From NCBI GenBank assembly GCA_031987605.1, contig DALZZF010000007.1, positions 1 through 64,000 on the forward strand: a stretch of DNA of 64,000 nt, in the 5' to 3' direction. The notes under the pieces were generated by a model. The model saw only the letters and a list, made by a program, of their open reading frames with translations. It did not search any database and had not been told where the DNA came from. Origin of the DNA: JAFAGO01 sp031987605. GTDB lineage: Bacteria > Bacteroidota > Bacteroidia > Flavobacteriales > Weeksellaceae. A program made the translations under genes and the position numbers. Of this stretch, positions 41,407 through 50,712 are shown piece after piece; position 1 is the stretch's first letter, and each line of letters starts with the position of its first letter.

Positions 41407-43638
41407 TTATCTTGTTCGGGATGATGCTTCACTGCTGGCATCTTTAATGTCTCTGATTTTTTTCACTTTCTGGTTTCCGAAATTATACACCACACTGAAC
41501 GTAAATTTCTGGCGATACTGCTCGTTCTGCAAATAATTGTAACTTCCGCCCGGTTGCCGATCTTCAATTTCCACAAGATTGGTTTTTAGAACATCATTTA
41601 CAGCGGCATTGAAAGTCCAGTTATTCCAGATTTTTTTGATGCTAAGATCCAGACTCATCAAATCTTTCAGTAATCCGAGTTCGATTTGCTGCTTGTCTAC
41701 ATAGAAGAAATTCACGCCGGCAAACCAGGATTTTGCTTTGTCCAGACGAATGGTATTATTGGTGGTAATGAGCAAACTGGTTGAATTCACTTTGTTGGTA
41801 TACGTTGGGAAAGTATCTCCGGTTGTAGGATCCACGCTTAAACTTCCGTTGTTCCGGTTGTGCTGAAAACCAATATTAAAATTAGTGGTCAAGATTTGTT
41901 TGAAAAACGATTTCTGCATTCCCAGCATGGCAGACATCTCTTGTTTATCGCCAAAATTGGTCCGGATGTAGCGCATCTGATAATTAGGAGCTACTTCTCC
42001 ATTTGGTGAAACCGGGAATCCCTGCAACGGAATCTGATTGATGACATCCTTCATATAAGAATGGTTCAAAACCAGAAAATAAGAGTTTTTAAACATATAC
42101 GTCAGTTCCTGATTATAGGTGGAAGATGCTTTTACAAAAGGATTATTCTGCACATAATTATCATCGGTAAGAATATTTTTTACAGGATTCAGTTCCCAGA
42201 AACTCGGTCTTCTCATTCGGCTGGAAAAAGAATAACTCAGATTATTGTTTTCATTAATCGCATAATTGAAAGAAAGGTAGGGAAGCAGGTTGCTGTAATT
42301 TCTTTCAATTTTTCTCAGGTTGGGATCCTGTGCATTGTCGGAAGTTCCCAAACTGTTGGTCACTTCATATCGGGCTCCGATTTTCCCGGAAAATTTATCC
42401 GAAAATTTGTTTTCCAGAGTTACATAAGCGGCATAAATATTTTCATCATAAATAAAATAATTCGGCTCGCTTTTGTGGGTGTTGCTTACGAAATCCATGG
42501 TTTCGGTATCGGTATCGTTATCAGTTTTGGTTTTGTTGAAATATCCTCCTGCCGCAAGACTGAAATCATTTTTAAATTTCTTCACATAATCCAGCATTCC
42601 GGTGAAGTTTTCAATTTTTTGTGGCAGTTTCTGGATCACCTGTTTAGTTAATCCGAGATCGTTTCGGTCGGCATCCGAAAGCAAAGTCTGGTTGTCTGCA
42701 AACTGGAAACGACGGTAATTGAGGTATGCTGCATTTGCATTCAGTTTGCTTCCTAATGAATCCAATTTTAATTCATAATTCAAATTGAATGAGTTATTGT
42801 ATGTCCGTGCATTTTCAACATTTTTTGAAATGCTGTACCGTGTTCCTGCCGCACTGCGAATGGTATTGAAAAGATTGATAGAAGAGCCATAACTTCTGTT
42901 TGCCCAGGAATTCCAGGTGAGTGCAAGATTGGATTTCTCGGAAAGCTGATAGTCAATGTTCAGGTAACCGCCAAGATTTTTATTCGGATCGTCGATATTT
43001 CCAACGGATTCGGTGAAATTTTGTCCGGCTCCGTTTCGGATAATATAGGTTTGTGGCTGAATATTCTCACTGGTATTGATACTTGTGGAAATCCCAAGTT
43101 TGTCTTTTCGGTAGTTCAGGGAAACGCCTGCAGAAGTTGAGTTATACTTGTTTTGTGCGTTCGACATCCGCATATTTCCGTTCAGTCCGTTGGATGATTT
43201 TTTCTTGAGAATGATATTGATAATTCCATCCGAAGATTCCACCTGATATTCCGAACCGGGAGTGGTAATCACTTCAATTTTCTGGATATTTTCCGCTGCT
43301 GTATTCTGAAGAAACTGGGCAAGAGATTCTGCATCCATATTGGTTTTTCTTCCGTCAATAAAAACAATGGCGTTGTTTTTTCCTGCTATTTTCAGGGTTT
43401 TATCATCGGTGCTGGAAATCATTGGGGTTTGTTTCAGTATATCAAATGTGGTGTTTCCTTTTACGGCTGGAGCCTGTGAAACATCATATACAAAACGGTC
43501 GGATTTTTTGGTGAATACTTTTTTGGTCATCAGAACTTCCTGAATGTTTTCTACTCTTACACTGTCTTTCTTCGGTGTTTCCTGTGCAGAGATGATTCCG
43601 TACAAGAAAAGTGCGGCTATGGCAATTGATTTTTTCAT
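41407..43638 (-). CDS. Outer-membrane beta-barrel, TonB-dependent receptor type
   Basis: A 743-residue outer-membrane protein: signal peptide (about 1-18), a short TonB-box-like segment (KKDSVRVENIQEVLMT), a plug domain (FIDGRKTNMDAESLAQFLQN, VESSDGIINIILKKK) and a long barrel ending in an aromatic strand (FTFSVVYNFGNQKV). The domain order fits the OMP_b-brl_3 group of Bacteroidota, which often lack SusD partners. The N-terminal CarboxypepD_reg domain usual in many relatives is absent. Ligand unknown. Confidence 0.88.
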   Translation of the reverse strand: MKKSIAIAALFLYGIISAQETPKKDSVRVENIQEVLMTKKVFTKKSDRFVYDVSQAPAVKGNTTFDILKQTPMISSTDDKTLKIAGKNNAIVFIDGRKTNMDAESLAQFLQNTAAENIQKIEVITTPGSEYQVESSDGIINIILKKKSSNGLNGNMRMSNAQNKYNSTSAGVSLNYRKDKLGISTSINTSENIQPQTYIIRNGAGQNFTESVGNIDDPNKNLGGYLNIDYQLSEKSNLALTWNSWANRSYGSSINLFNTIRSAAGTRYSISKNVENARTYNNSFNLNYELKLDSLGSKLNANAAYLNYRRFQFADNQTLLSDADRNDLGLTKQVIQKLPQKIENFTGMLDYVKKFKNDFSLAAGGYFNKTKTDNDTDTETMDFVSNTHKSEPNYFIYDENIYAAYVTLENKFSDKFSGKIGARYEVTNSLGTSDNAQDPNLRKIERNYSNLLPYLSFNYAINENNNLSYSFSSRMRRPSFWELNPVKNILTDDNYVQNNPFVKASSTYNQELTYMFKNSYFLVLNHSYMKDVINQIPLQGFPVSPNGEVAPNYQMRYIRTNFGDKQEMSAMLGMQKSFFKQILTTNFNIGFQHNRNNGSLSVDPTTGDTFPTYTNKVNSTSLLITTNNTIRLDKAKSWFAGVNFFYVDKQQIELGLLKDLMSLDLSIKKIWNNWTFNAAVNDVLKTNLVEIEDRQPGGSYNYLQNEQYRQKFTFSVVYNFGNQKVKKIRDIKDASSEASSRTR

Positions 43639-43885
43639 AATAGTTTTCTATAATATTATCTTTAACAAGGTTATTTTGAATAATAAGTATCTTGTATTAC
43701 AAAGTAGTTACAAAAAATTTATTATTTTTTGTTAAAGTATTGATAATCAGATATAAAAATTTATATAAACTATCAAATTAACCTTTCCCTCAATAAATAG
43801 ACAATCAAAATCAACCAAATATTACATCAAAAAAAAATTCAATCATATAATTCCTTAATTTTGAACAAACTAAAAACTTATTACC

Positions 43886-44872
43886 ATGAAAAATGTATTG
43901 CGAACAGTTCCGACTGTTCTTATTTTGTTGCTTTATTCCTTTACCGTAATTGCAGATGTTTTTGCATTAATCGGAATCAACCAGAAAAATATTGAAAATT
44001 CAATTTTCAATAATCTTACAGAAACTCAATACGAAGAGCCCATTGATCAGTCTGTTACCGAAGACAGTGGTGGAAACAGCAGTCTTGCGGTATTGCGTGC
44101 AGAATTGAAAGAATTCAAAATTCCAAAATCCAAAGCATTTTCCACTTTAACGGCTGAACAAAAGAAAACGGCAGCTTTGGAATTATGCGAATTCACCAAG
44201 AAATATGTAAACAGTCCAGAATTTATAGAAAATTACGCACGAAGAAGGGCTGCCACAAAACCTACTTCTGAACCATACAGAATGAGTAAAGAAGAAATGG
44301 CCAACTTGAAATCATCACTTTCCGATGCTGAAAAGCAAATGGCGCAGGCCAAAAAATCTGGAATGCTGAATGCGGAACAAATAAAACAAATGAATGACGC
44401 GCTAAACGATGTGCGCAACACCATAAAAAATAACGAAGATCCTACCCCTAATAAAACGCTGTGGAATAAACGTTTTCCCGAAGATCCTGCTGTAGCGGTG
44501 AAAAACAAATTGCAGGAATATCTTGCCATTTCATCAACCGTAGACTTTAATGCAACACTTACCGGAACAGGAAAAAATCAAAAATTCACCAATCCTGAAT
44601 ATGAAAAAAAAGGATTGAAATGGAAAGCCATATACCGAGCCGGAAAAGAGGTAAACACTGTAACCACAACATTTGTAAAGGAATGGCTGAACGGAACCAT
44701 CATTGATAAAAACAACCTGAAATCCATAAACTCCACATCAAGCAAAACGCCGGAAAACACGCCCCAAACCAACAATCCTGAACAAACAGAAAGGGAAGAA
44801 ACAAAATCCACAAAAAAAGGATTTCTGCAAAAAATGAAAGAAAAGGTAAAGGAAAAAGTAAATGAAATCTAA
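43886..44872 (+). CDS. Exported or anchored protein of unknown function
   Basis: A 328-residue protein with an N-terminal hydrophobic segment (about 8-32) that is either a signal peptide or an anchor. The middle is charged and helical (SSLSDAEKQMAQAKK) and the C-terminus is a low-complexity Thr/Glu/Lys tail ending in KMKEKVKEKVNEI. I recognise no family. The gene is isolated, about 250 bases from the divergent receptor gene. Confidence 0.6.
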   Translation: MKNVLRTVPTVLILLLYSFTVIADVFALIGINQKNIENSIFNNLTETQYEEPIDQSVTEDSGGNSSLAVLRAELKEFKIPKSKAFSTLTAEQKKTAALELCEFTKKYVNSPEFIENYARRRAATKPTSEPYRMSKEEMANLKSSLSDAEKQMAQAKKSGMLNAEQIKQMNDALNDVRNTIKNNEDPTPNKTLWNKRFPEDPAVAVKNKLQEYLAISSTVDFNATLTGTGKNQKFTNPEYEKKGLKWKAIYRAGKEVNTVTTTFVKEWLNGTIIDKNNLKSINSTSSKTPENTPQTNNPEQTEREETKSTKKGFLQKMKEKVKEKVNEI

Positions 44873-44892
44873 GAGATGTTTAAAAAATAAAA

Positions 44893-44922
44893 AAATGCCC
44901 GCGATTTTGCGAGCATTTCTGT
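44893..44922. terminator. Terminator between convergent genes
   Basis: AAATGC (44893-44898) and CGC pair with GCG and GCATTT (44913-44917 region) across one mismatch, loop GATTTT. Confidence 0.55.
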
Positions 44923-44958
44923 TGAACTAAAAAAAAATTATAATCATCAAGAAAATTA

Positions 44959-46437
44959 TTACTCCTTAATAATTTTGATTGACTGTTGTTTCCCGTTCAT
45001 TACAGGTTTTATGATATATGCTCCCGGAACAAGGGTTGAAACATCAACCGTCGCTTTTTCCGAATTGGGTTTTGTACTCAAAACTCTCTTACCTGAGAAA
45101 TCATACACCTCAATCGATTCTATTTTTGCTTTGCTTTGCAAATTAAAAACATCTTTTACAGGATTAGGATAATAGGTGATTTTCGAATTATCAATATCGC
45201 TCACTCCTAAACCATCTTTGATATTTAATGTATAATCTTCTGCCTGACCATTTACATCAAAGTGTCCACAAGAACCGGTAGGCCAATACATTGAAGTGCT
45301 TGTCCAAGAAGCAACTTTCAATATTCTTAAACGTGTATCACCATTGAGGGCATTTTCAGGAACTTTAATTTGAAATTCCGTGAATTTATCATCTTCTCCA
45401 GTCGAACCAAAAATAAATCCCTCCTGAATAACCTCATTTTCCTCATCAAGGATTCCATTCTGATTCCAGTCAATAAATATAGTATAAGTATCAGCTCCGA
45501 AATCTGATCCATTAATTCCCTTTAATTTTACAGTATAGGTTTCTCCCGCAGTCAAATTGAAAATAGTAGAAGTAAAGTCTTCATAAAATGATTCCGAATC
45601 CAAAGAAGAATTATGGGAATTAATTCCTACAATTTCAAAAGAAGTAATAGGAAAGATAATTTTTTGTCCTGTTGAACTTGGAATTTGCTCAATAGTACAA
45701 TAATTTGATGGAGACGGATTATCAGGCAACACTCTAAACTCGGACTGACCATAATTTGTATACTGTGAAGAAAAATCATGTACAGTTACTGCCCATTTCC
45801 CTGGAACTTCTGGCATATAATCTCCCCAAGGATAAGAAGGAGTAAATAAATTGATGTCCATTTCAAATTCACCATTAGCGTCTGCATATTTAGGAGTATT
45901 TTCATCAATTTCTGATCCACTATCATCAGGTGAAAAAATATTAATTTTCACTTCAGCGTTAGGAGTTAATCCTGTACTTTTAATAGTAACCTTATCATTC
46001 GCAAATTCAGCTAGTGTAAGTTGATTAGGTGTTGTGGAAGTATTCACAACCTCTTGGATATTAGCTATAACGGTTAAAGTTGCATTTACAGAAGTTGTGC
46101 CATCAGTTGCATTAACAATATGTTGTCCCAAAATGGAACGATTTTTTTTAGCACTAATTTGAATCGAAAAATTACCGCTTGCGTCAGAAGTTGCGATAAA
46201 ATTCCGCCAAGGTTTTCCGTTTGGATTGGTAGCGTGAACCGTAACTTCCGAATTGGGAATAAATCCTTCACCCACAACTTTAAATCCCCAAGACCAGTAC
46301 CAATATTGCTCTATAGTACCTTGTGGCAAAGTTTGTCCGTACAAATTGGCTGTGTCGGAAGTATCCAACGTAATCTGCTGTGCTTTTCCCAAAGAAAATA
46401 GCAGTAGCATTACCCATAAAAATAAACGTGTTTTCAT
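44959..46437 (-). CDS. T9SS type A cargo protein with GEVED domain
   Basis: A 492-residue secreted protein. Order: signal peptide (about 1-19), Ig-like or CARDB-type repeats (about 55-230), a GEVED domain (about 290-405; FIDWNQNGILDEENEV, QAEDYTLNI), then a C-terminal type A sorting domain (YYPNPVKDVFNLQSKA to the end) that directs export through the type IX secretion system and anchoring or release. Likely an adhesin or surface-exposed factor; ligand unknown. Confidence 0.88.
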   Translation of the reverse strand: MKTRLFLWVMLLLFSLGKAQQITLDTSDTANLYGQTLPQGTIEQYWYWSWGFKVVGEGFIPNSEVTVHATNPNGKPWRNFIATSDASGNFSIQISAKKNRSILGQHIVNATDGTTSVNATLTVIANIQEVVNTSTTPNQLTLAEFANDKVTIKSTGLTPNAEVKINIFSPDDSGSEIDENTPKYADANGEFEMDINLFTPSYPWGDYMPEVPGKWAVTVHDFSSQYTNYGQSEFRVLPDNPSPSNYCTIEQIPSSTGQKIIFPITSFEIVGINSHNSSLDSESFYEDFTSTIFNLTAGETYTVKLKGINGSDFGADTYTIFIDWNQNGILDEENEVIQEGFIFGSTGEDDKFTEFQIKVPENALNGDTRLRILKVASWTSTSMYWPTGSCGHFDVNGQAEDYTLNIKDGLGVSDIDNSKITYYPNPVKDVFNLQSKAKIESIEVYDFSGKRVLSTKPNSEKATVDVSTLVPGAYIIKPVMNGKQQSIKIIKE

Positions 46438-46649
46438 AAATAAATATTTTTTGTTGAATCAAAATTGAACATTCGAAAAATATTGATGACAACTATCATA
46501 GTAACAATATCAATACAAAAAAGAATTAGGAGGTAACATTATATATACTTTTATATACAAGTTTTTGATTATTAATATTTTAGCCATATTCCCAAAATAT
46601 TAACTAAAAATAATTAAATTGTTATTACCTTTGATATATCATTCCTTTA

Positions 46650-48203
46650 TTGATGAAAAATTCAACAATTGTATTCTTCTTTCTTGCGTTTTTTTTGGTT
46701 TGCGGACAAAATCTGGAACATTCCACTAATAATTTAATTAAACTTAGTGAGGAAGCAAGAGAAACAAATCGTGCAAAATCTCTCAGCTATATTCAGGAAG
46801 CTCTTAAAATGGAAAAAGAACTTTCAGATTCTACTCTGCTCAATCTTTATAAAGCAGCGGGACTGATTTACAAGGATCGCGATTCTTATTTCATGGCACT
46901 GAACTATTTTTATAAAGAGTTGGAAATCAACGAAAAATTAAACTCATCCGAATCTTTCTTTATTTATAATAATATTGGTGGTTGTTACTATTTATTAGGA
47001 GATAAAGCCAAAGCACGCAAATTTTGGGAAAAATCTTTAGCGGATTATGAAAAATATATAAAAGGAATAAAAAATAATCATGCAAACAAAGAAGGTTCAC
47101 TCATCTATAACAATCTGGCTGTTTTAGAAAAAGAGCAAGGTAATTATGCCAAGGCATTGGAAATGCTAAAAGAATTCAAATCTCAGAATATTCTTCTGAA
47201 AGATACGCTCAATATCATTATGGCTCAGGAAAATCTTGCTGATGTTTACATGAATTTCAATGAAACAGAAACGGCAGTTTCCGAAATTCATAAAGGATTG
47301 GTATTAGCAAAAGCAATTAATTCAGCCTATGATCTATCAAGTTTGAGAATGAAACTGGGAGATATTTTTCTGAAAAATAAAAAAGATTCTGCTTTATATT
47401 ATTTGAAAAGTGCATATGACCTGAGTGAAAAACACGGGTTTGTAGATATTAAATTATCTTCCGCTGAAAAACTGGTTTCATTGTATGAAAATAATGGAAA
47501 TTATAAAGAAGCATTGCAATATCTCCATACTGCAAAATCGCTTTCAGAGGAATCCATCGGGAATGAAAATACAAAGCAGGTAAGTCGTATAGAAGAAGAA
47601 TTCATTGAAAAAATGAAGCATGAGGAACTCATTCAATCACAGAAAAAAAAGGAGATTTATCTCATTGTGGGAATTATTTTACTGATGCTTTTCTCGGCTA
47701 TCATATTTTTAATGCTGCAATTACAAAAAAACCGAAACCAAAAGCGTATTGCAGAAAATCAGTTGATGGCAAATGAACTGGAAGAGAAAAATAAAGTACT
47801 GACAAGCAATGCAATCAAGATGCTACAAACCTCAGAAATCCTAAATTCCACTCACAAAGAACTTCGGGAACTGAAATCGGACAATCCTAACAAAAGGATT
47901 CTTTCAAAGATTATCACCGATATGAAAAAGGGAACCCAGACTTTTAATAAAGTAGAATTTGAAAAACTCTTTATGGAAACCGATAGAGATTTTTATAAAA
48001 GACTACTGAAACAATTTCCCAATCTTACTAAAAATGAACTTCGTCTTTGTGCATTTCTAAGATTAAATCTATCTTCCAAAGAAATTTCCGCCATCACTCA
48101 ACAAAGCCCACACAGCATTATAGTGGCAAGTTCTCGGTTGAGAAAGAAACTATTACTTTCCGAATCAGAAAGTCTTAACAATTTTTTGATAAAGTATAGT
48201 TAA
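46650..48203 (+). CDS. TPR-containing membrane regulator with LuxR-like HTH
   Basis: A 517-residue protein with signal or anchor (about 1-20), several TPR repeats (about 40-300), a membrane span (about 335-356), a coiled-coil (about 360-410) and a C-terminal DNA-binding-like helix-turn-helix (LTKNELRLCAFLRLNLSSKE onward) with the spacing of LuxR-type domains. The layout matches a Flavobacterial class of one-component sensors with periplasmic TPR and cytoplasmic HTH. It is divergent from the T9SS cargo gene, a possible target. Confidence 0.8.
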   Translation: MMKNSTIVFFFLAFFLVCGQNLEHSTNNLIKLSEEARETNRAKSLSYIQEALKMEKELSDSTLLNLYKAAGLIYKDRDSYFMALNYFYKELEINEKLNSSESFFIYNNIGGCYYLLGDKAKARKFWEKSLADYEKYIKGIKNNHANKEGSLIYNNLAVLEKEQGNYAKALEMLKEFKSQNILLKDTLNIIMAQENLADVYMNFNETETAVSEIHKGLVLAKAINSAYDLSSLRMKLGDIFLKNKKDSALYYLKSAYDLSEKHGFVDIKLSSAEKLVSLYENNGNYKEALQYLHTAKSLSEESIGNENTKQVSRIEEEFIEKMKHEELIQSQKKKEIYLIVGIILLMLFSAIIFLMLQLQKNRNQKRIAENQLMANELEEKNKVLTSNAIKMLQTSEILNSTHKELRELKSDNPNKRILSKIITDMKKGTQTFNKVEFEKLFMETDRDFYKRLLKQFPNLTKNELRLCAFLRLNLSSKEISAITQQSPHSIIVASSRLRKKLLLSESESLNNFLIKYS

Positions 48204-48237
48204 AAGGCAATATTTTTAAAAATAATTTTTATCCGAT

Positions 48238-49236
48238 TTAAACCAAAATCGCAGGAGCATTTTCCGCTGTGGTTCCGTCAACAAAATGTTTTAAACTGTT
48301 TAATGTAGTATGGGCAATCTGTCCTAATGCTTCGCTCGTTAAAAAAGCCTGATGAGCCGTTACCATTACATTCGGGAAACTGGTTAAAAGCTGGATCGTA
48401 TCATCGTCGATAATTTCATCGGAAAGATCGCGAAAAAACAATTTTTCTTCCTGTTCGTAAACATCAATTCCCAGATGTCCGATGTGCTTAAATTTCAAAC
48501 CATGAATCACGGCTTTAGTATCAATCAGTCCACCACGGCTTGTATTAATAATCATCACTCCCTTTTTCATGTGTTTGATGGATTCCTTATTAATCATGTG
48601 ATGGGTAGATTCCAGTAACGGACAATGTAGCGAGATAATATCCGATTGTGCAAAAACTTCTTCCAGCGGAAGATATTCTACTCCGGCTTCCACCAATCTT
48701 GGATTCTGGTGTACATCAAAAGCAATAATACGGCATCCAAAACCGCTGATTACATCATAAAAAGCCTGCCCGATATTTCCTGTTCCCACGATTCCGACGG
48801 TTTTCCCGTGAATATTGAAACCTGTAAGTCCGTTTAATGAAAAATTCTGTTCACGAACTCTGTTGTAGGCTTTATTCGTTTTACGGTTCAGGGTAAGAAT
48901 CAATGCCATTGCATGTTCGGCAACCGCTTGTGGTGAATATGCAGGAACTCTGCAAACACGCAGACCAAGGCGTTTTGCAGCCTCCAGATCCACATTATTG
49001 AAACCGGCGCAACGCATCGCAATATATTTTACACCTTTGGAAGCCAGAACTTCCAAAACATCGGCATTCAGCTTGTCATTCACGAAAGCGCAAATGGCAT
49101 CGGATTTTTCGATAACATTTACGATATGTGGACCCAAATGTGTCTCGTAATAATCAAATTTGAAATGGAAATCTTTGTTGATTTTGTCAAAGTATTCCTT
49201 ATCATAAGGTTTGGTAGAAAAAAATGTGACTTTCAT
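48238..49236 (-). CDS. ldhA: D-2-hydroxyacid dehydrogenase (D-lactate dehydrogenase type)
   Basis: A 332-residue NAD-dependent dehydrogenase, probably reducing pyruvate to D-lactate. NAD site GIVGTGNIGQAFYD (about 148-161), catalytic residues in INTSRGGLIDT (Arg, about 231-241), GIDVYEQEEKLFF (Glu) and TAHQAFLTSEAL (His, about 295-306). Normal length. Convergent with the regulator gene. Specificity for pyruvate over other 2-keto acids is by similarity only. Confidence 0.88.
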   Translation of the reverse strand: MKVTFFSTKPYDKEYFDKINKDFHFKFDYYETHLGPHIVNVIEKSDAICAFVNDKLNADVLEVLASKGVKYIAMRCAGFNNVDLEAAKRLGLRVCRVPAYSPQAVAEHAMALILTLNRKTNKAYNRVREQNFSLNGLTGFNIHGKTVGIVGTGNIGQAFYDVISGFGCRIIAFDVHQNPRLVEAGVEYLPLEEVFAQSDIISLHCPLLESTHHMINKESIKHMKKGVMIINTSRGGLIDTKAVIHGLKFKHIGHLGIDVYEQEEKLFFRDLSDEIIDDDTIQLLTSFPNVMVTAHQAFLTSEALGQIAHTTLNSLKHFVDGTTAENAPAILV

Positions 49237-49308
49237 ATCGCAAATTTAAATAATGATGATCTGGATTAAAAGCAAATCAGTATGATATTTGATACGATTG
49301 CGGATTTT

Positions 49309-50043
49309 TTATTCTCTGTCGAACTGTGCCAGTTTTTTATCCACCCAAATTGTTGCAAACGGAAAAAGCGAAGACAACAGTGCATACACAAAATCCTCAT
49401 CATCCCAATTGAAAATTTTTCGTGCGGGAAGACAAAGCAGCAGATAAAGCGTAAAAAACAACCCGTGAATATTCCCGACGATAATGATAAAAATAGTGGG
49501 TAAAAGTCCCTCCTCATCATAACGTTTCCAAACCATCGCAATACAGTACAGCAGGAAACAGGAAATCGCTTCGGCAATACAAACCTGGCGAAAACACTTT
49601 ATTACTTTATCCTCAGGATATTTATTGAAAAATTTCATTTTGTTGGATGTTAGATGCTTGATGTTTGATGTTGAGTTAAACGTTTCTTTAAAATATTCAT
49701 TAAAGTGATGTGGAAAGTCTGCTTTCATAAGTTCACTGTCTATACCACCAAAAGTAATTTCATAATCTTCTTCGATTCCAGATAAAAAAGCTCCCCATCC
49801 TTTTATTTCGTGGTCATTATCAATAACTTTAATGAAATTCTGAATGGGAGAATCTAAAAACTTTGTCTCATTATCAAATTCAAAGTCAGCCTTTTTCTCC
49901 AAATAGAAATTTTTCAAAAAATAATATGGATTATTAATCTCAAAAATTACTCTTCCATAAACAACTCCCATTGGAACATCAGCAAATTCAAAATGAGTGG
50001 TTCCAATAAATATATCATCAAGAAAAATTTTATACGATTTCAT
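49309..50043 (-). CDS. Composite ORF: unknown N-terminal domain plus DUF3817
   Basis: A 244-codon frame with two parts. Residues about 1-124 are a soluble domain I do not recognise. Residues 136-244 (internal ATG at 49638, starting MKFFNKYPEDKVIKCF) look like a complete DUF3817 membrane protein with three spans. The link (about 125-135) is encoded by a GATG-rich repetitive stretch (49643-49676), suggesting fusion of two genes through repeat DNA. A separate start at 49638 is possible. It is not clear whether one or two proteins are made. Confidence 0.6.
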   Translation of the reverse strand: MKSYKIFLDDIFIGTTHFEFADVPMGVVYGRVIFEINNPYYFLKNFYLEKKADFEFDNETKFLDSPIQNFIKVIDNDHEIKGWGAFLSGIEEDYEITFGGIDSELMKADFPHHFNEYFKETFNSTSNIKHLTSNKMKFFNKYPEDKVIKCFRQVCIAEAISCFLLYCIAMVWKRYDEEGLLPTIFIIIVGNIHGLFFTLYLLLCLPARKIFNWDDEDFVYALLSSLFPFATIWVDKKLAQFDRE

Positions 50044-50096
50044 CTTTTAATCATAAAATTTTTAAACCCCTCATTTTCCAAAACTGATCTTCCTGT

Positions 50097-50678
50097 TCAT
50101 TTATAAAAACTACTTCCGTCCAAATACTCAAAAACTTCGGGAGGCAGCATTGGGCGTACATTTTTCCCTTCTTTTATCATTTTTCGGATTTCGGTTGCGG
50201 AGAGTTCAATAATCGGAGCTTTTATCGGAATAATATTTTCATGTTCCGCGACCGGCTGTTCCAGATTGCCTTCAAACATTCTCGGGTAAACAATAATCTG
50301 ATGATTTTGGATCAGCACATCTGCATTTTTCCATTTGTGAAGGTTTTTAAGATTGTCTTCGCCCATAATCAGCGAAAACGAAACTTCCGGATATTTCTCG
50401 TGAAGATAAGTTAAAGTATCAATCGTATAACTTGGCTTTGGCAATGAAAATTCCACATTGGAAGCCCGCATTTTCGGATAGTTTTTTAAGGCAAGTTGTA
50501 CCATATCCAAACGATTATTGTCCTTCAGTAAAGATTTTTTGTCTTTAAAAGGGTTTTGCGGAGAAACCACAAACCACAATTCATCTATATCCGAATTTTC
50601 AAGAATATAATTGGCCAAAATCACATGCCCGATATGGATAGGATTGAACGAGCCAAAAAACAAACCGATTTTCTTCAT
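50097..50678 (-). CDS. nadD: Nicotinate-nucleotide adenylyltransferase
   Basis: A 193-residue enzyme of NAD synthesis that adenylates nicotinate mononucleotide. GLFFGSFNPIHIGHVILANY (about 4-23) contains the HxGH nucleotidyl-transfer motif and IELSATEIRKMIKEGK (about 155-170) is the C-terminal ISxTxIR signature. Cytoplasmic, normal length. It lies 34 bases after recJ on the same strand, probably in one operon. Confidence 0.95.
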   Translation of the reverse strand: MKKIGLFFGSFNPIHIGHVILANYILENSDIDELWFVVSPQNPFKDKKSLLKDNNRLDMVQLALKNYPKMRASNVEFSLPKPSYTIDTLTYLHEKYPEVSFSLIMGEDNLKNLHKWKNADVLIQNHQIIVYPRMFEGNLEQPVAEHENIIPIKAPIIELSATEIRKMIKEGKNVRPMLPPEVFEYLDGSSFYK

Positions 50679-50712
50679 ATTATTCCCTTGCTAATTTGTA
50701 TTGGAAAACTCG

